A model generated the notes under the pieces. It searched no databases and was not told the DNA's origin. It was given only the letters and a program-made list of their open reading frames with translations. From positions 2,852,001 to 2,916,000 of the forward strand of contig JAQQWL010000011.1 of NCBI GenBank assembly GCA_038363925.1: 64,000 bases of DNA, read 5' to 3'. The stretch's first letter is position 1. Every line of letters starts with the position of its first letter. Source of the DNA: Apiospora phragmitis (taxonomy: Eukaryota; Ascomycota; Sordariomycetes; Amphisphaeriales; Apiosporaceae). Of the stretch, positions 32,098 to 43,704 are shown piece after piece. Position numbers and translations under genes: made by a program.

Positions 32098-34780
32098 CTA
32101 TTGGTGTCTCCGAGAAGCGGCGGCGGCGGCAACAAGTTCGCTCTCCAGCATGCCCAGGTCTCCGCTGACCGACTCTGAGCTCCGCAACGTGAGCACCGCA
32201 GCCTTCTGCGCAACATCGACAAGATCCATAGTCCTGCCGCCACGGGCCAGGCCCGCCACCAGCACGCCGAGGAAGGTATCCCCGACGCCGTTGACGGAGA
32301 CGACGTCCGCGACCTCCTGCGCGACCGGGAACAGCCGCATGTACACGCCCCCGACAGTGGGATGGTCGACGGGGGCCCGGGACAGGATGAAGGGCTCGTG
32401 GGCGGCGTCGCGCAGGCGCGGGTCGCCGCGGGCCATGATTTCGACGAGGAGGGCGCCGCGGTCGCCGAGCTTGGCGAGCAGGGTCGGCACGTACGGCAGC
32501 AGCTGGACGGCCTGCTGGGGCACGCCGACGTCGGTCAGGGCCGCCGAGGTCAGGCGCACGAAGCGCTCGCGGATGCCGCTGCCGCCGAACATGGCGAAGG
32601 CGTCGACGACGGCGAACCAGCGCGGGTCCGCCAGGTGCTCGTGTTGCGCGGCGGCGGCGTGCAGGGCGGCCAGCTCGTGCTGGTTGGGCGTCGCGAGGTC
32701 GACGCTCGCGGCCGGGAAGACGCCCAGGGGCTCGTCGTGGCCCCGGACGGGGCAGAAGAGGCGCGCCGACTTGGCGTTGGAGACGGGCTCGAAGGCGACG
32801 GATGCGCCGTTCTGCTTGCCGGCTTTGATCCAGGACCTGATGTCGGACTCGGACCAGTTGGCATCGACGACAAGCCATTTTGGTTTAGAGGCCGCCACGA
32901 CCGAGGCCCAGTGTGCAGGATCCGAGTTTGCTGCGAAGATGTCCATGTCGGCCATCGCCATGACAAGGTTCTTGTTGGCATCGTTAACCGCCACATACTG
33001 CGCGGTCCTGCAGGAGGCTCCCTCCAGGCGGCGGATGCATGATGTGTCCATACCGGTGGATGCAAGTGAGTTCAGCACAGTTGTCCCTGCGCTGAGGATG
33101 GTGAGCGATGGCTATCTCCTCGAATAATGTGCATAGACTTACACATCGTTGCCAACCATGCTGCAAAGACGAACGCCCATGTCACCACTCACTCTGTGGG
33201 CAGCGAGGGCCACGTTACGTCCCACTCCACCTATCGACTGGCTTATTTGAGCTGGGTTTGAGGTATGAAGATGAGGTGATGCGTTTGTGGTGGCATCTGG
33301 CCCTGCGTAGTTACAGCTTAGGTCTACAGCAACGGAGCCCGCGACAATTACATGGGCTTCTTTCTTGGCCTACGAATACGATCAGCCAGTGCCCAGACTT
33401 TAAATCAAGGGTTGACTGTAGGCCGTCATGGGCTACGCTCAAGCACAAGTGAGAAACAATCAGTCTGAATTCATACCTTTTCTTTCACTATAACTGGCTT
33501 TTCGGTTGGTATACCACTAACTGGGATGTTCACCTGCCTTGACACCGCGCTTTCCCTATATTTTACCACTGTCAGGATCTAGTGCCAGCCTGGAACAGCC
33601 TCGGGGCTCACTTTCTGAGCGGGATCTCGAGGTCTCCCGCGATGAATCTCATAGTTGCGAGGGCAATCTTAGCGGCGCGTTCCACGTTGGCTCTTACGAG
33701 ATCTTTGTTCGCAGGCACGCTTCGGCCGTTGGTAAGGTCCCGAATCCTTCCCAGAATGAATGGGGTGTTCAAACTGCCCTGAGCACCCTGGCTTAGCGAC
33801 TCCGCAACAGCCTGCTCAATGATAGCATCCATCTCTTGTCTGGGTATAGAAGATTCCTCGGGGATTGGGTTGGCGAACAACAGTCCGGATTCGATGCCCA
33901 AACTCTCCTGTGCCAGTATCATAGCTGCTGCTTCCTCTTCAGTCTGGACCACGAAAGGGCTCTTGGTGCCGCTATCACGAGCCCAGAAGGCCGGGAAATC
34001 GATGTCGCCTTTTCGGCCATCGGCAAACGTTGACACAAGTACGCCCTGAGTCTCCAAGTACTCGAGAGTCCTGGGGATGTCAAGGAACCCTTTGCAGCCG
34101 CTGCTGATAACGGCCATACGAGTGCGTCCCAGTTCTGTCAGATCTGCTGATACGTCCATCGTATTCTCCCCGCCACGATGGACACCACCTAAGCCTCCCG
34201 TGCCAAAAACTCGGATACCTGCTAGTCGTGCCAGAACAGTGGTGCCAGCGATCGTTGTGCCGCCATTGATCCTCTTCCCCGTTATGCCCTATTGCAGGAT
34301 GTGGTATGAGTCGGGGGTTTCCACTTGTGTGGAGGTTGTTCAAAGGAATTGACTTACCATGCCAACAAGATATGCAATATCTCTACGTGATACCTTCCTG
34401 GGTGAGTTCTCGACTATGTGAGCCACCTCGGCAGGCGTCAAACCTACTGTCGGCACTCCTTCGAGGATCCCCACGACAGCAGGCACACCTCCATTTTGCC
34501 GCACGACGTCTTCCAGATCAAGGCTGCCCAACGCGCCGTGGGTGTAGATAGTTGATTCTAGGGCCACTACTGGCTTGTTTGTTGCCAGAGCATCGGTCAC
34601 CTCTTCGGAGACCTTCAATAGTCTCTGGAGACCGCCAAGCTGGCCTGAACTGCGGTACGAGGCAGATGTTGAGAATGACGAAGAGCTCTGAAGAGGTCTT
34701 AATTTATTGGTTATTGATGATGGCCTGACGTATGGCCGAAGGTGGGTGCACTGCCCAGGACAGTTCCAAACACGCCTCAT
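32098..34780 (-). CDS. Bifunctional pseudouridine-5'-phosphate glycosidase / pseudouridine kinase
   Basis: Five exons (34358-34780, 33612-34288, 33477-33537, 33143-33369 and 32098-33091) join in frame to 793 residues. The N-terminal two thirds is a PsuG/IndA-type glycosidase that splits pseudouridine-5'-phosphate into uracil and ribose-5-phosphate: ALESTIYTHG, TGKRINGGTTIAGTTVLARL, GGVHRGGENTMDVSADLTEL, ISSGCKGFLDIPRTLEYLET, LLFANPIP, and NTPFILGRI near its end. A linker leads to a PfkB sugar kinase (from about 400): HVIVAGSVAVDLSCNY, SQSIGGVGRNVALAAHR, and the catalytic/anion-hole motif NGVGDTFLGVLVAGLARGG. Together they catabolise pseudouridine released from RNA. Residues 1-45 are Arg/Ser-rich with few acids, like a mitochondrial presequence. 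The 61-base third exon uses a modest caag acceptor; the other splice sites are good. Confidence 0.93.
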
Positions 34781-35754
34781 GTTGATGTTCCTGGTTTATT
34801 CGCTGGATCGCTGGATCGCTGGATCCTAGAAGAACAGCTTAGATAAATGAGGTCAGTTGGTTTCAGTGACTGGCCACCAGCGTTATGAAATCGCTAGTAG
34901 ACGAGGGTTGGGTTCAACGTCTAATAGCGTCGTTGGTTCTTGTTGGCTTGGGCTTTCCAATATATAATCACCACGTAGGGACGTAGGTTGGCATGCGGCG
35001 TCCTTATCCCTATCTACCAATCTCAATTTGATTGATGTCACGTAAATCGCTAGAGTCAGCATCGTCGTCCCTCGGCTCCATGTTGAGATTTCCCGATGTC
35101 GGCTTCTTCCGCCCGGGCGTACACCCGTAACCCCGCTGCGGAATTACGATATCTGGTCTGTGCTGGGCTCCTTCCAATCCTGAAACTCTAGTGGAATCTC
35201 ATGGCCATTCCATTCAATCAGACGAGGCCATTCACTTGGAGCTGAAGATAACCTTGGAATCACTGTCAATTAAAGATCGGATGATGGTCTGCCGCAAGGT
35301 TATTGAGTATCCGGGAAAGGTACCAGCCTTTCGATCGAAACCATCCTCAGATTCCCGACGGATAGCAGTTCTTCATCTGCCCATTCAAGTTCTGTTCTAA
35401 TGCATGGTCCATATAAGAAGTTGCTACTTTGAAAGTAGACAAATCTGATACCAACAGCGCCCCTTGAATCGTGAATGCCCGGCCATAACCTACCCGAGGG
35501 ATTGGCGCATGAAAGATAGCAGGGCCCCGTAAACCGAATAGACGAGGTTTGATGACGGTGTGCCGCTTTTCCATGGCTCGTTCTAACTTGAAAGAAATGA
35601 CCTCAGTGAGGCGGTTTTGATACTTTCTGCCTGACTGAGTTTGTTCTCATTGCTTCATCCTATGTAATTAATATAGCAAAGTTATCATAAATCCCCTATA
35701 CTTACCATCTTGTAATACGCTGCTGGTGGCACATCCTCGCACGAACTCGACTCA
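34781..35754. other. Intergenic, divergent promoters
   Basis: About 970 bp between the pseudouridine enzyme start (minus) and the secreted protein start (plus). It includes three tandem copies of cgctggat at about 34801-34825. No gene was seen; short frames at 35191-35400 and 35347-35574 have no support. Confidence 0.55.
34801..34825. repeat. CGCTGGAT triplet repeat in the promoter
   Basis: Three tandem 8-bp units ending in ggatcc, about 20-45 bp upstream of the pseudouridine-enzyme start codon, so probably in its 5' leader. Confidence 0.8.
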
Positions 35755-36666
35755 ATGAAGACCCATCCGCTGTTCCTGTCGCTCCTTCTCTTGGCACCGC
35801 AATCGCTGGCTTCCTTCTTCACTATTGCCAATGGCCAAATCTTCACTCCTGGCTTCGCCATTCTAGATGCGCCACAGCCCGGAACGCCGCTCGGCGGTGG
35901 TAAGTCCATTCCAGACAATCTGGGTAGTATCCGGGGTTGAAGCCCCGGCTAATCGCGACACCCCCATTAACACGCAACTAGATACTATCGAGGTAGCCCT
36001 CGACGTCTCGGCCAATGGCAAGCTCATGTTGCCGCCCTACGGCGCCGACAGCCCCAGCCAGATCCATAATATCAGCATATTCATGTACAGCTATGACACC
36101 GGGCGGAACTTCACCATCACGAACGGAACCGCGATGGGCGGGGGGTCGACTCTCGGAGACATCATGGCATCGGAGCCAGGCAGCACCGTGAAGCACGTCA
36201 AGTGGCATTGGCCGGAGTGTCTCGTAGGCGACGGCCAGCCCGGGTCTGCGGACAGTGATCGCGGGGCCTACAACGTAGGTTTCTAGGGCAGGGGTGATGT
36301 CGACCTTTTCCGGGCGCTGACTGTACGTGTGTTGAACAGATATCCATCCGACAAAACTTCCGCTTGAATGGGGAAGATCACTACACCATATTCGATGTGC
36401 CGATCTCGGTCACGAATAAGATCGACTTCACCGGCAACAACCCCCCGTGTGACTCCGTCAACAATCCGCTGCTCACGCCCGAGGAGATCGACGCCACATC
36501 GGCCAACACAGTCGGCATCTTGTTTGCGCCGGGTGATGCCACGCAGATTGAACAAACAGGGGTGACTGGGCAGAATGGACTTGGTGGTGGTCTAGGCTCG
36601 CCGCGTTGGAGCAGGACAGCAGGCTGGCTTGCTGCTACTTGTTTATTCTTCGTGATGTTTACTTGA
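35755..36666 (+). CDS. Secreted, probably GPI-anchored protein of unknown function
   Basis: Three exons (35755-35899, 35982-36274 and 36340-36666; introns 35900-35981 and 36275-36339) give 254 residues. Residues 1-19 are a signal peptide (MKTHPLFLSLLLLAPQSLA). The mature protein opens with SFFTIANGQIFTPGFAILDA, has several N-glycosylation sequons (NIS, NFT, NGT), and ends with a Gly-rich spacer and hydrophobic tail (TAGWLAATCLFFVMFT) typical of GPI signals. It looks like a conserved surface protein of Sordariomycetes and Dothideomycetes, but I know no function for it. A beta-rich extracellular fold is likely from the alternating pattern (IEVALDVSANGKLMLP); this is inference. Confidence 0.85.
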
Positions 36667-37108
36667 TGATACCCACGACTGCAGGTCTTTTATATAGACG
36701 TAAGGTACATGTAGATATAGTGGTATAACTACACAGAGTACTATAATAAGTTAGATTCGATCTAACTGTGCCTAATGGATCAAGCCTCCCTCCAGTAGCT
36801 CCCTCCATGGGGCCGCCTACGTAGTACATATGTATGTCCACACTAACCTAGTAGTGGGGTTCTAACGAAGACAAGTGGTGCAAGTATATGGCTGACTTTG
36901 GCTCAACATTACATCAATCTACGTAATTAGGTGTTTTCCACCAATATAAGGTCAATGCGGAGAACATACGTATCATCCTGTCTTCTTCCCCTCTGGTAAC
37001 ACAAAACCAACCCCCAATCAGCTTATCTCACGATAATACATGACTTATACCCCTGACGCACACACGAAGCCTGGGGGAACCTTCAGGGGCCGCGCCGGCT
37101 CCGGCGTT

Positions 37109-37670
37109 GATCCGGAAGAGTCTCAGGAGACCCCTTCCCCTCCGGCCACACAGCCGTTTAGACTCATTCCAATCGAAATCTGGAAACTCTTTCTTCGCTA
37201 ACGGAAGCATACGTCGCCACACGCCGAGCCTTTCACAGGGCTTATCGATGTTGAGCCGCCCCTGTTGGTGAACCTGAAGGAACTGGTCCATCAGCCAGGT
37301 TCTGATAGGAAGCGTCAGATGCAGCCATGTTTGCGGTTTTTTTCGATCGTTCCTCCCGTGTTGTTGCTCTCTCTCTCTCTGCATGACTCTCTGCTTGGCT
37401 GAAAGTCGAACAACAGCAGGACAAGAGAGAGGAGGGAGTAGGAGGCAGCTTGGGCTGTGTGGCCGGAGGGGAAGGGGTCTCCTGAGACTCTTCCGGATCG
37501 ACTTTCAGCCAAGCAGAGAGGCAAGCAGAGAGCAACAACACGCGAGGGACGCTCTAGAAGGCTGAAAAAACGGCTTCATCTGACCCTTCCTATCAGAACC
37601 TGGCTGATGGACCAGTTCCTTCAGGTTCACCAACAGGGGCGGCTCAACATTGTCAAGCCCCGTGAAAGCC
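37109..37670. mobile_element. Composite fold-back (inverted repeat) element
   Basis: Three segments occur twice in opposite orientation. B (37227-37326) matches the reverse complement of 37572-37670 with few mismatches. C (37349-37408) matches the reverse complement of 37499-37556 imperfectly. A (37109-37155) is a perfect 47-bp reverse complement of 37453-37499. B and C pair symmetrically around about 37453, while the second copy of A sits in the loop, giving the order A-B-C-A'-C'-B'. A transcript would fold into a long hairpin. Short frames inside encode similar peptides on both strands, as expected from the symmetry. No transposase was seen. It may be a MITE-like or rearranged element, and calling it mobile is inference. 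Confidence 0.6.
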
Positions 37671-37807
37671 TATTTCTAGGGGGGTACGAGAGTTGCGCTG
37701 CATAAGTTTCATGAAGACGTAAGAGCTGTTTTCTCACCTAAAACAGGTCTAGCGTTTTTCATAAAATCTAGCGCTGGCAGAATGAGAAAATAATATATGG
37801 AAATAGG

Positions 37808-37856
37808 AGCGAGCCGATCAGCGTCTAAGCTCTTTTACACGTAGATTCGGCTCGCT
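37808..37856. repeat. Perfect 10-bp hairpin
   Basis: agcgagccga (37808-37817) is the exact reverse complement of tcggctcgct (37847-37856), separated by a 29-base loop. It lies about 140 bp right of the fold-back element and could be part of the same insertion or an independent stem-loop. Confidence 0.7.
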
Positions 37857-38524
37857 TTCTGTCTTCTGGCTTTTTGTTTTTGTAGTGCACTGTACATGCC
37901 AAGTTGAGGTTGGTTAACTGCTAAAAGATCGGACATCGATTCGGACAAAGCCTCAGACGTGGTGATGTGATGTCACAGCACGCCCAGTCCAAGGCTTTCT
38001 AATAATCACCCAAGATACACATCTACACCTATCAACTCGTCACTAAACAAACACATGTAAAGACAAGCCAGACTTATTCATGCCGAGAACCCATGCGGGG
38101 TCTTATGGCCTAGGGTCCCCAAATTGGCAATGAGATCGCAGAGCATCGTCTCCTTCCCCAATATATCCCCGCACACCAGCTGCTATGGGATCTGGGGTAT
38201 GCCTCGGTCCCCAGCAGGAGCCAAGCTGGGCTCCCAGTGGGCCGTGGGCTATGGGAAATCACTTAATTACTTAAAAGCGCTCCTATCTAGACAAGATAAA
38301 TGGCGTTAGATGCGTCTTTCTCTTGTAAACAATACTGACTTTATTCGATGACACACGCCAACCTACATCTTGCCTAACCCAATAGTACAGCCGAATCAGC
38401 CAGGACCTTGAGGAAAGAAGCACAGTCCTCCCTAATAATAAGGTCTTGTACATGATTACCAACCTCGCAGTTGAGCTGGCTAGCCTCTTTGGACGACCTC
38501 TCCCCCACGACGGAAAGACAAAAA

Positions 38525-39769
38525 ATGCCTGTTCATAATGGTTGGTTGCCTCGCGAGGGCCTTACAGCGGACCCCATCTTCAGCCTCCTGGGCAAGACCG
38601 TGCTGAACCCGGCCTGCCTGCTGCCGCTCGTCCTGGCCGCCCGGTACACCAAGAGGGGCGAGGACCTTTCCATATTGCACCCGCTGGCCTTCTCGCGGCT
38701 CAAGACCCTACTCTACGTCGGCATGGCCAAATGGCTGAGCGCCAAGTTCTCGGAGAGGGTGGTCAACAACTTCGCGAGCGACACGTATGACTGGCCCAAC
38801 GAGATCGCCGTGGTGACAGGAGGTGCGGGAGGGATTGGTGGTCACGTGGTGAGGCTGCTGGCCGAGCGAGGCGTAAAGGTCGTGGTATTGGACATACAGC
38901 CAATGTCATTCGAAACCGGTAAGTGACAAACCCAGAGAGGAGCAGGTTTGTGCCTTGGGGAGTTATGTTGTGTTACGTACACACCGAACGAAGCTCGATT
39001 GATCGAAAAGCTGACCAACCGATGCAGGACCCGAGGTCCACTACTACAAGTGCGACCTGACCTCGGTGGCCAATATCAAGGAAGTGGCCGCCAAGGTCCG
39101 GGCCGACGTGGGCGACCCGACGATCCTGATGAACAACGCGGGCATCGCGCGAGGCAAGACGATCCTCGGCACGACGGAGCGGGACCTCAAGCTGACCTTC
39201 GACGTCAACGTCTTCGCGCACTTCTACACGGCGCACGAGTTCCTGCCGGCCATGGTGCGGCGCGACCACGGCATGGTGGTGACGGTGGCGAGCTACGCGG
39301 CGTGGCTGACGGTGCCCAACATGGTGGACTACGGCGCGTCCAAGGCGGCGGCGGCCTCGTTCCATGAGGGCCTCGCGGCCGAGCTCCAGACGCGGTACGG
39401 CGCGCCCCGCGTCCGCACCGTGCTCGTCAACCAGGGCTACACCAAGACGGCCCTCTTCACGGGCTACCACAACGAGGCGCCCTTCCTGGTGCCCGCGCTC
39501 GAGCCCGAGTCCGTCGCCGACGCCATCGCCGCCCAGATCTTCACGGGCCGCTCCGGCCAGATCATCACCCCGGCCTTCGGCACCGCCCTGCAGATGCTCC
39601 GGCCCTGCCGCACTGGTACGGCTACCGGCTGCGGGCCAAGGGCGAGAACATTATGTCCAACTTCAGCGGGCGCCAGGTCGTCGAGGACGCCGACAAGCAC
39701 TACGAAGGCCGCGACAAGATCTCGCCCGAGACCGAGGGAAGCACCGTACTTGTGCCCGAAGAGAAATAG
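38525..39769 (+). CDS. Membrane-associated short-chain dehydrogenase/reductase (frame broken near the end)
   Basis: Two exons (38525-38918 and 39028-39769; intron 38919-39027). An N-terminal segment of about 85 residues with a hydrophobic stretch (ACLLPLVLAA) precedes the SDR fold: cofactor motif AVVTGGAGGIGGHV, NNAGIARG, FDVNVFAHFYTAHEFLPAM, catalytic Ser in VVTVASYA and Tyr/Lys in DYGASKAAA. The plan matches fungal proteins related to the RDH10/17-beta-HSD11 group, often on ER or lipid droplets; the substrate is probably a lipid or retinoid-like alcohol (inference). At about 39602 a base seems to be missing (cggccctgcc): the expected tail LPHWYGYRLRAKGENIMSNF and its continuation to VPEEK (stop 39767-39769) lie one frame over. 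Intact length would be about 378 residues. Confidence 0.87.
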
Positions 39770-40335
39770 ACGGGCGGGAAAGGAGAAGACTCAGCGTGGT
39801 TCAGTTGAGACTGGTTTTGTTCGGCCCACGTGAATATACGGCTGTGCATATTTGCCTACTAGTATATACGCTGCGAGATATCGATAACTGTTGGGGACGG
39901 CTGTCTAATGTCACAGTTGTAGAAACACATACAATTCTATACGATGTAGAATCAACTGGCCTGTATTTCAAAACACAACCGACGCACATATGACTAAGTA
40001 GTAATGAGTGATCGCTAACTATTCAAGGAACATCCCACATCATTGGCTTTCCGGAATGGTCAACCCGTGTAGGTGAGATGACAACGAAACCGCAGATATC
40101 CTACTATTCATCACAATTCATCGTATCTAGCCCAACTTGGTCACGTTATCAGCTACCAGTCGAGTAATTTCGGTAGAGATAAAGCAAATATTATCTACGC
40201 AGTAGTCGGTTTGGTCCCATCTGATTTAAATGTTGTTGGGCTTGAGATAGGTATTATCTGAAAAGAACACCATCGCTATGCCCAAAGCGAAGTGCCTCAT
40301 TATTTAACATCGTTAGAATGCACAAACCCATGCGC
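39770..40335. other. Intergenic between convergent SDR genes
   Basis: About 570 bp of shared 3' flank, AT-rich, with no coding region seen. Confidence 0.65.
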
Positions 40336-41472
40336 TTATAGCTTAGACTGCCTCTCCTTCCTCCCGTCTTTCAGGTTTGGTGAGAATTCCCCCTTGAGCA
40401 GGAAGTCGGGGTATTTCATGTTTGCCTCCAGGCCGACGGCGTACCCGCCCTTCAGGCGCCATGAGCCTCCGTCGACGACCAGGATCTCGCCGTTGACGTG
40501 CGAGCCAGCATCGGAGAACACATACACCGTTGCATCGCAAATATCGCGGCATGTGCCCCAGCGCCCGAGGGGCACCGTGCTTGCTTTGTCTGCTTGGCTG
40601 GTCTTGCTACTCGCCAGTCGTGCCATACCTTCGGTACCTTCAATGGCGCCGGGCGCGATGACGTTGGACGTTACGCCGTACGGCCCATACTCGAGGCTGA
40701 CCGAAGCCATGAGAGCGTCGATGGCCGCCTTGGCAGCGGATACGTGCGCTTGCAACGGCATGCCCGTGTAGTGGAAGTTAGCCGAGATGTAGATGATGCG
40801 CCCACCCGTTAGCATATCGGCGGCCTCCAGGTTTCGATTCCGCTTTGCAGATTCGATGAGATATGGCATCGTCGCCTTGACTGTGTTGTAGGTACCGATC
40901 ACATCGATATCAATCACCGTCTTGAAACCGTTGGGTGTCAGAGCTGAGATAGGCGCAACGAAGTTGCCAGCGGCGCCAGCACTGCAAGGGAGATTTGTGT
41001 TAGTGAATTTGCGATGGAAAGAGGGTTTGAGTGCATGGTGCATACATGACGAAATCGATGGCGCCGAGCTCTCTAACACATCGCTCTGCGGCCTGCTTTA
41101 GGCTCTCCGGCTACGTTTGATTAGCATGGGAACCCCTTATAAGTGGTGCTCTGGTAGAGGCTCACATCTCGCACATCGCAGCCGCCGATGCCCAGAACTT
41201 TTGCGCCCTTACGAACAGTGGCAATGTCCCGAGCGGCAGCCTCGGTCTTCTCTACGTTGCGCCCAATGATGCAGGCATTCGCACCTAAGTGCACCAGGGC
41301 CCTCGTTTGTGCACTGCAGATCGAGCCGGCGCCTCCGGTGACGAAGGCAACTCGACCATCTTGGAGTATGATTTAGCAACTATACGGTCTTAGTGGTTTG
41401 AGGTTTGCCAAACTTACCAAAGATGCCATCCCTCCATACCGAGCTGAGATATTCTGACCTTGGGACCGGCAT
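40336..41472 (-). CDS. SPS19: Peroxisomal 2,4-dienoyl-CoA reductase (Sps19/DECR2 type)
   Basis: NADPH-dependent SDR that reduces 2,4-dienoyl-CoA to 3-enoyl-CoA, needed for beta-oxidation of unsaturated fatty acids. Four exons (41418-41472, 41166-41359, 41046-41110 and 40336-40981; introns 55-64 nt) join in frame to 319 residues. Seen: the start MPVPRSEYLSSVWRDGIFDG, the cofactor motif AFVTGGAGSIC, the DECR block GAIDFVIAGAAGNF, the strand GGRIIYISANFHYTG and HVSAAKAAIDAL, where the usual Tyr-x3-Lys is replaced as in this subfamily. The C-terminus is QSKL, a canonical PTS1 peroxisome-import tripeptide. The ordinary SDR cofactor site and the SKL tail make a peroxisomal dienoyl-CoA reductase much more likely than other SDRs. 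Confidence 0.93.
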
Positions 41473-42839
41473 GTTGAGTGCTGTCGGTGTAGATAATGGA
41501 CGGGGGAGGAGTCGTCGCCAAAGTGGGAATGTGGTGGGAACCCGTGCGGTAGCACCTATTTGGGTTTCGGGACCAAGCGAACTACTACAGCCCAGATGAC
41601 GATGCTGCTTCTGAATGATCAGGCGCTGTCACGATGGAACGAGAGGAATCTTTTTTGCTGTTGAGTCAATCAAGATGATGCAAAAACAAAAACAAACCAG
41701 CAACAGAGCAGGCCAGCGGCACTATAAGGGCTGGGATCTCATCTCATCTTCGGCATTGATGTTCGTTCTCCAGGTGCCAGGGTCTGAATCTCCGAGGCGA
41801 ACTGGTGACCAAACTCAGATCATGGTGGAAGAAATGTGGGTTTTTACTACTTGTACCTCGGCTGCAGCCCGTAGCTTAGGTTACCTTCAAGCTTCTTTGC
41901 TACTGGCTATTACCTACATTGTATCCCTGGAAGTTTGTTAATTGACGGATACCGTTTCTGACTTTAGATGAAGTATCGACAGGCCATTATTTGTGTAAGG
42001 AGTACATCGTCGGCCCATTTGAAACATAAAATAGAGAGGAATACCACCGTAAAAGATATATAGCCGTTATACCTCTTTTGCGGACGCATGGAATACCTGC
42101 ACAAGGGCTCTCACACAAGGATGCGATTTAAACAAACTTTCAGGGGGTAGGGTGTACATTCAGATATCGATACCGGCTGGACTTTCACTCATGTGGGGAG
42201 CTGGCGATGGATATCAGTGTTCAGACCTATCAAGGGATTTCTATCAATTAGATTCCCAGACTCCCAGATGCATTCAGAGTCTGCACGTACAATAAACATA
42301 CCTTCCGTTACGAACACCCTAGGATGTCAGATGCGGACAGAGAGCTTTCCAGCATAGCTACTGTAACAGGCTAGCTAATAGTACCTAAGGTTAGGTAGGA
42401 AGGAGTTCGTTCTGGAATGTATGCTAATTGATTGGCCCGCCCCGGATTCTTCGATGAGCAGTGGATCGTTTTCTCGCAAACAATTAATCATAAATAATGA
42501 AATGATGTCAAATCGATTCAATATACTACCATTACTTACACTTCACTGGTATATTTGGAGTATCAGGGATATAGGCCAAGAGGGTACTTGGCACAGCGCC
42601 TATTAGGCGATTACAGTAAGGTTGAGTGGTGCAGACGTTTACGGGAGCGAGCCAGCTGTTGGAGTGACGCAACCACTGGAATCAAAGGCGGTGGTGGCCC
42701 GCGTTCCCGAGCCCAAAGCTCTCGTCACCACACCCAACTTGTCTTGACTATTACCTACCTTATGCGACTTACATCTAGCCGCATCGTAATCCTCAACCAT
42801 CCACCGCACTTCGGTTCATCAGCATAGACATCGTCAACT
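41473..42839. other. Intergenic, divergent promoters
   Basis: About 1.37 kb between the dienoyl-CoA reductase start (minus) and the Atg33 start (plus). No gene is supported. It contains several TACCTA/TAGGTA words near 42385-42400. Confidence 0.6.
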
Positions 42840-43704
42840 ATGGCTACGACGAAGGTGTCGGTCCTCAAGTTCGTGGGAACCGTCTCCCTCGGTCTGCTCA
42901 CGGTGAGTCGCTCTCGCATTTAATCGTGGCATTGAACCTGCACCCCCACCTTCGGGTTGGCCCCTCCAGCCGTCATGACTCTCCGTACGGTCGCGCAACA
43001 GAGAACGGACCTAAGCAGTTTCATTGCTTTTCTGAGCCGTTGCTGGTGGGATGGCGTTTGAGAAGGGACTTCTATCACAGATGATGGATTCTAACATGAC
43101 TTAACAGGGCGTCTCCTACACTCTGTCCACCTTAACTATCCCCTCTCTGCTCGACCTCCCATCCGCCTCATCGGCCGCCAAGGCCTTCGGCGGTCTCAGC
43201 AAAACCGCGACCACCCATCTCAACGCTCTGACCGGTGTGGCTGGCTCTGCCTTTCTCCTCGCCTTCACTTTGTCGCCGCGCGGGTACCGCCATCCGTACC
43301 TGCTCTACACCTCCCTCTTCGTGCTGGGCACCAAGCTCACCGACTTCGTCACCCCGTGCATTTTTGGAGCCGACTCGTCCGATGCCTCCTCGCGCGCCGC
43401 ACGGAGACGCAGAGCCGCCGCTGCCACTGCTCGCAAGGAGAAGCAGGCCGCGCGCCGCATGGAAGCTAGCTACGAGGTGCTGGGCGAGAGCCACAGCGAC
43501 GAGGGCGCCATGAGCACGAGCGGTGAGGAATTGGACGAGGATACCAATGGCGAGGAGGTACGCAGCGAGGTCGAGCTGTTCGTCAAGAACCAGCTTATGC
43601 AGACCGCCCTCGCTGGTGTCGGTTTCACGATGGCGGTGCTCGGCCTCTGGGGCGACGGAGCTCACAGAGTGTTGGGCGGAGATGCTCTGATCATTGAGCT
43701 GTAG
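42840..43704 (+). CDS. ATG33: Autophagy-related protein 33
   Basis: Small mitochondrial outer-membrane protein; in yeast Atg33 promotes stationary-phase mitophagy. Two exons (42840-42902 and 43108-43704; intron 42903-43107, 205 bp) encode 219 residues. The start MATTKVSVLKFVGTVSLGLL forms the first membrane segment and continues as GVSYTLSTLTIPSLLDLPSA. Further hydrophobic segments lie at about LTGVAGSAFLLAFTL, YLLYTSLFVLGTKL and QTALAGVGFTMAVLGLWGDG, with a charged Arg/Ala-rich and acidic loop between the last two. Arrangement and N-terminal sequence match fungal Atg33. The intron is longer than others in this window but has a normal gtgagt donor and aacag acceptor. Confidence 0.88.

Larger units (their letters stand above)
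36667..38524. other. Intergenic with fold-back element
   Basis: About 1.86 kb between two plus-strand genes. It contains the composite inverted repeat at 37109-37670 and a small hairpin at 37808-37856 (both listed separately). The rest holds the upstream region of the SDR gene, with no other coding region supported. Confidence 0.6.

Noticed and set aside
32084..32878. 264-codon and other long frames overlapping the pseudouridine kinase
   Set aside because: Arg/Ala/Pro-rich shadow frames of a GC-rich exon; the in-frame reading has clear PfkB motifs.
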